Assembly (NCBI GenBank): GCA_031549725.1
Contig: JAVBPH010000004.1
Coordinates: forward strand, 22,266-86,265
Origin: UBA937 sp031549725
GTDB lineage: Bacteria > Spirochaetota > Spirochaetia > Treponematales > Breznakiellaceae
DNA: 64,000 bases
Direction of reading: 5' to 3'
Shown in pieces: positions 63,861 through 64,000 of this stretch. The notes under the pieces were generated by a model that saw only the letters and a list, made by a program, of their open reading frames with translations, ran no database searches and was not told the DNA's origin. The position numbers and the translations under genes were made by a program. The first letter of the stretch is position 1. Each line of letters opens with the position of its first letter.

Positions 63861-64000
63861 GAGGCTTTTTCAAAATGTCAAATTTTGAAAAAGCAACCTT
63901 AGATGTACGTGCAGAAAGAATACTATTTTATTTATGGGTAAGGAAATAGCATTCTTTCTGCAAAAGCCTTTTTCAAAACTAACCGAGTTTTGAAAAAGGC
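63861..64000 (-). repeat. Family A three-hairpin repeat (inverted, reaches right edge)
   Basis: Near-full copy in minus orientation, cut by the window end after the outer arm. Hairpin 2 is in the G-U state on the minus strand. Confidence 0.85.

Noticed and set aside
1..64000. CRISPR arrays, tRNA and rRNA genes
   Set aside because: I looked for regularly spaced direct repeats and for cloverleaf or rRNA signature sequences and saw none; the repeats present are palindromic and irregularly placed.

Overview
The window looks like a chromosomal segment of a host-associated anaerobic spirochete, most likely a Treponema of the termite-gut type. This is inference from content, not from a marker gene. 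There is no rRNA or tRNA in view. The supporting signs are many loose-lipobox lipoproteins with SH3b or NADase-type glycan-binding domains, Pmp-like beta-helix lipoproteins, a membrane pyrophosphatase next to an OadB sodium pump, a Ser-type sulfatase with its radical-SAM maturase, and many dispersed palindromic repeats.

Layout. 1-7100: mostly minus-strand exported proteins: SH3b lipoproteins, a PstS-like protein fused to a glycan-binding domain, and two AT-rich secreted proteins. 5400-12480 and 19080-25740: the surface-protein blocks, with three giant or large Pmp-like lipoproteins, an SH3-containing lipoprotein with a frameshifted tail, an FGE-fold lipoprotein and an RCC1-repeat lipoprotein. 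12890-17500: a metallo-beta-lactamase-fold protein, a methyltransferase, a YjdF-like protein behind a candidate yjdF azaaromatic riboswitch, and a VOC protein. 26289-30090: sulfatase plus anSME. 30400-30832: a decayed VapBC module. 31487-35814: glycan-binding protein, membrane-anchored LuxR regulator, DUF4870-like protein and lipoprotein.

36097-40064 (minus) is a sodium/proton energetics cluster: a small membrane protein ending in ALSLGGRAPP, the pyrophosphatase HppA, OadB and a 52-aa OadG-like subunit too short for ordinary ORF calling. A second locus at 53744-56066 has a phosphoribosyltransferase-like protein, a paralogue of the GGRAPP protein and a second OadB. 41550-45277 is a Hachiman antiphage system (HamA nuclease, HamB helicase) in AT-rich DNA, followed by a RadC/JAB protein with an Rpn-like tail. 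46135-48620 is a MarR-flavodoxin-Fe/S aldo-keto reductase operon. 48946-51600 is a graveyard of DUF4143/AAA_14 ATPase genes: two frameshifted copies and a fragment, with an intact relative at 17745. 58110-63594 holds a membrane-anchored hydrolase behind a possible attenuator and an operon for a hydrolase, a condensation-fold acyltransferase and a DUF6320-like protein.

Dispersed repeats are the most striking non-coding signal. Family A is a roughly 143-bp array of three hairpins with five full-type copies, one variant and fragments. Its stem changes are compensatory (A-U, G-U, G-C) and all make sense on one strand, which implies selection at RNA level. One copy supplies the last codons and stop of a hydrolase gene. 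Family B is a roughly 180-bp nested palindrome (two long copies, two half copies). Family C is a short AT-rich hairpin. Candidates for undescribed biology are the GGRAPP membrane proteins paired with Na+ pumps and the family A RNA-like element.
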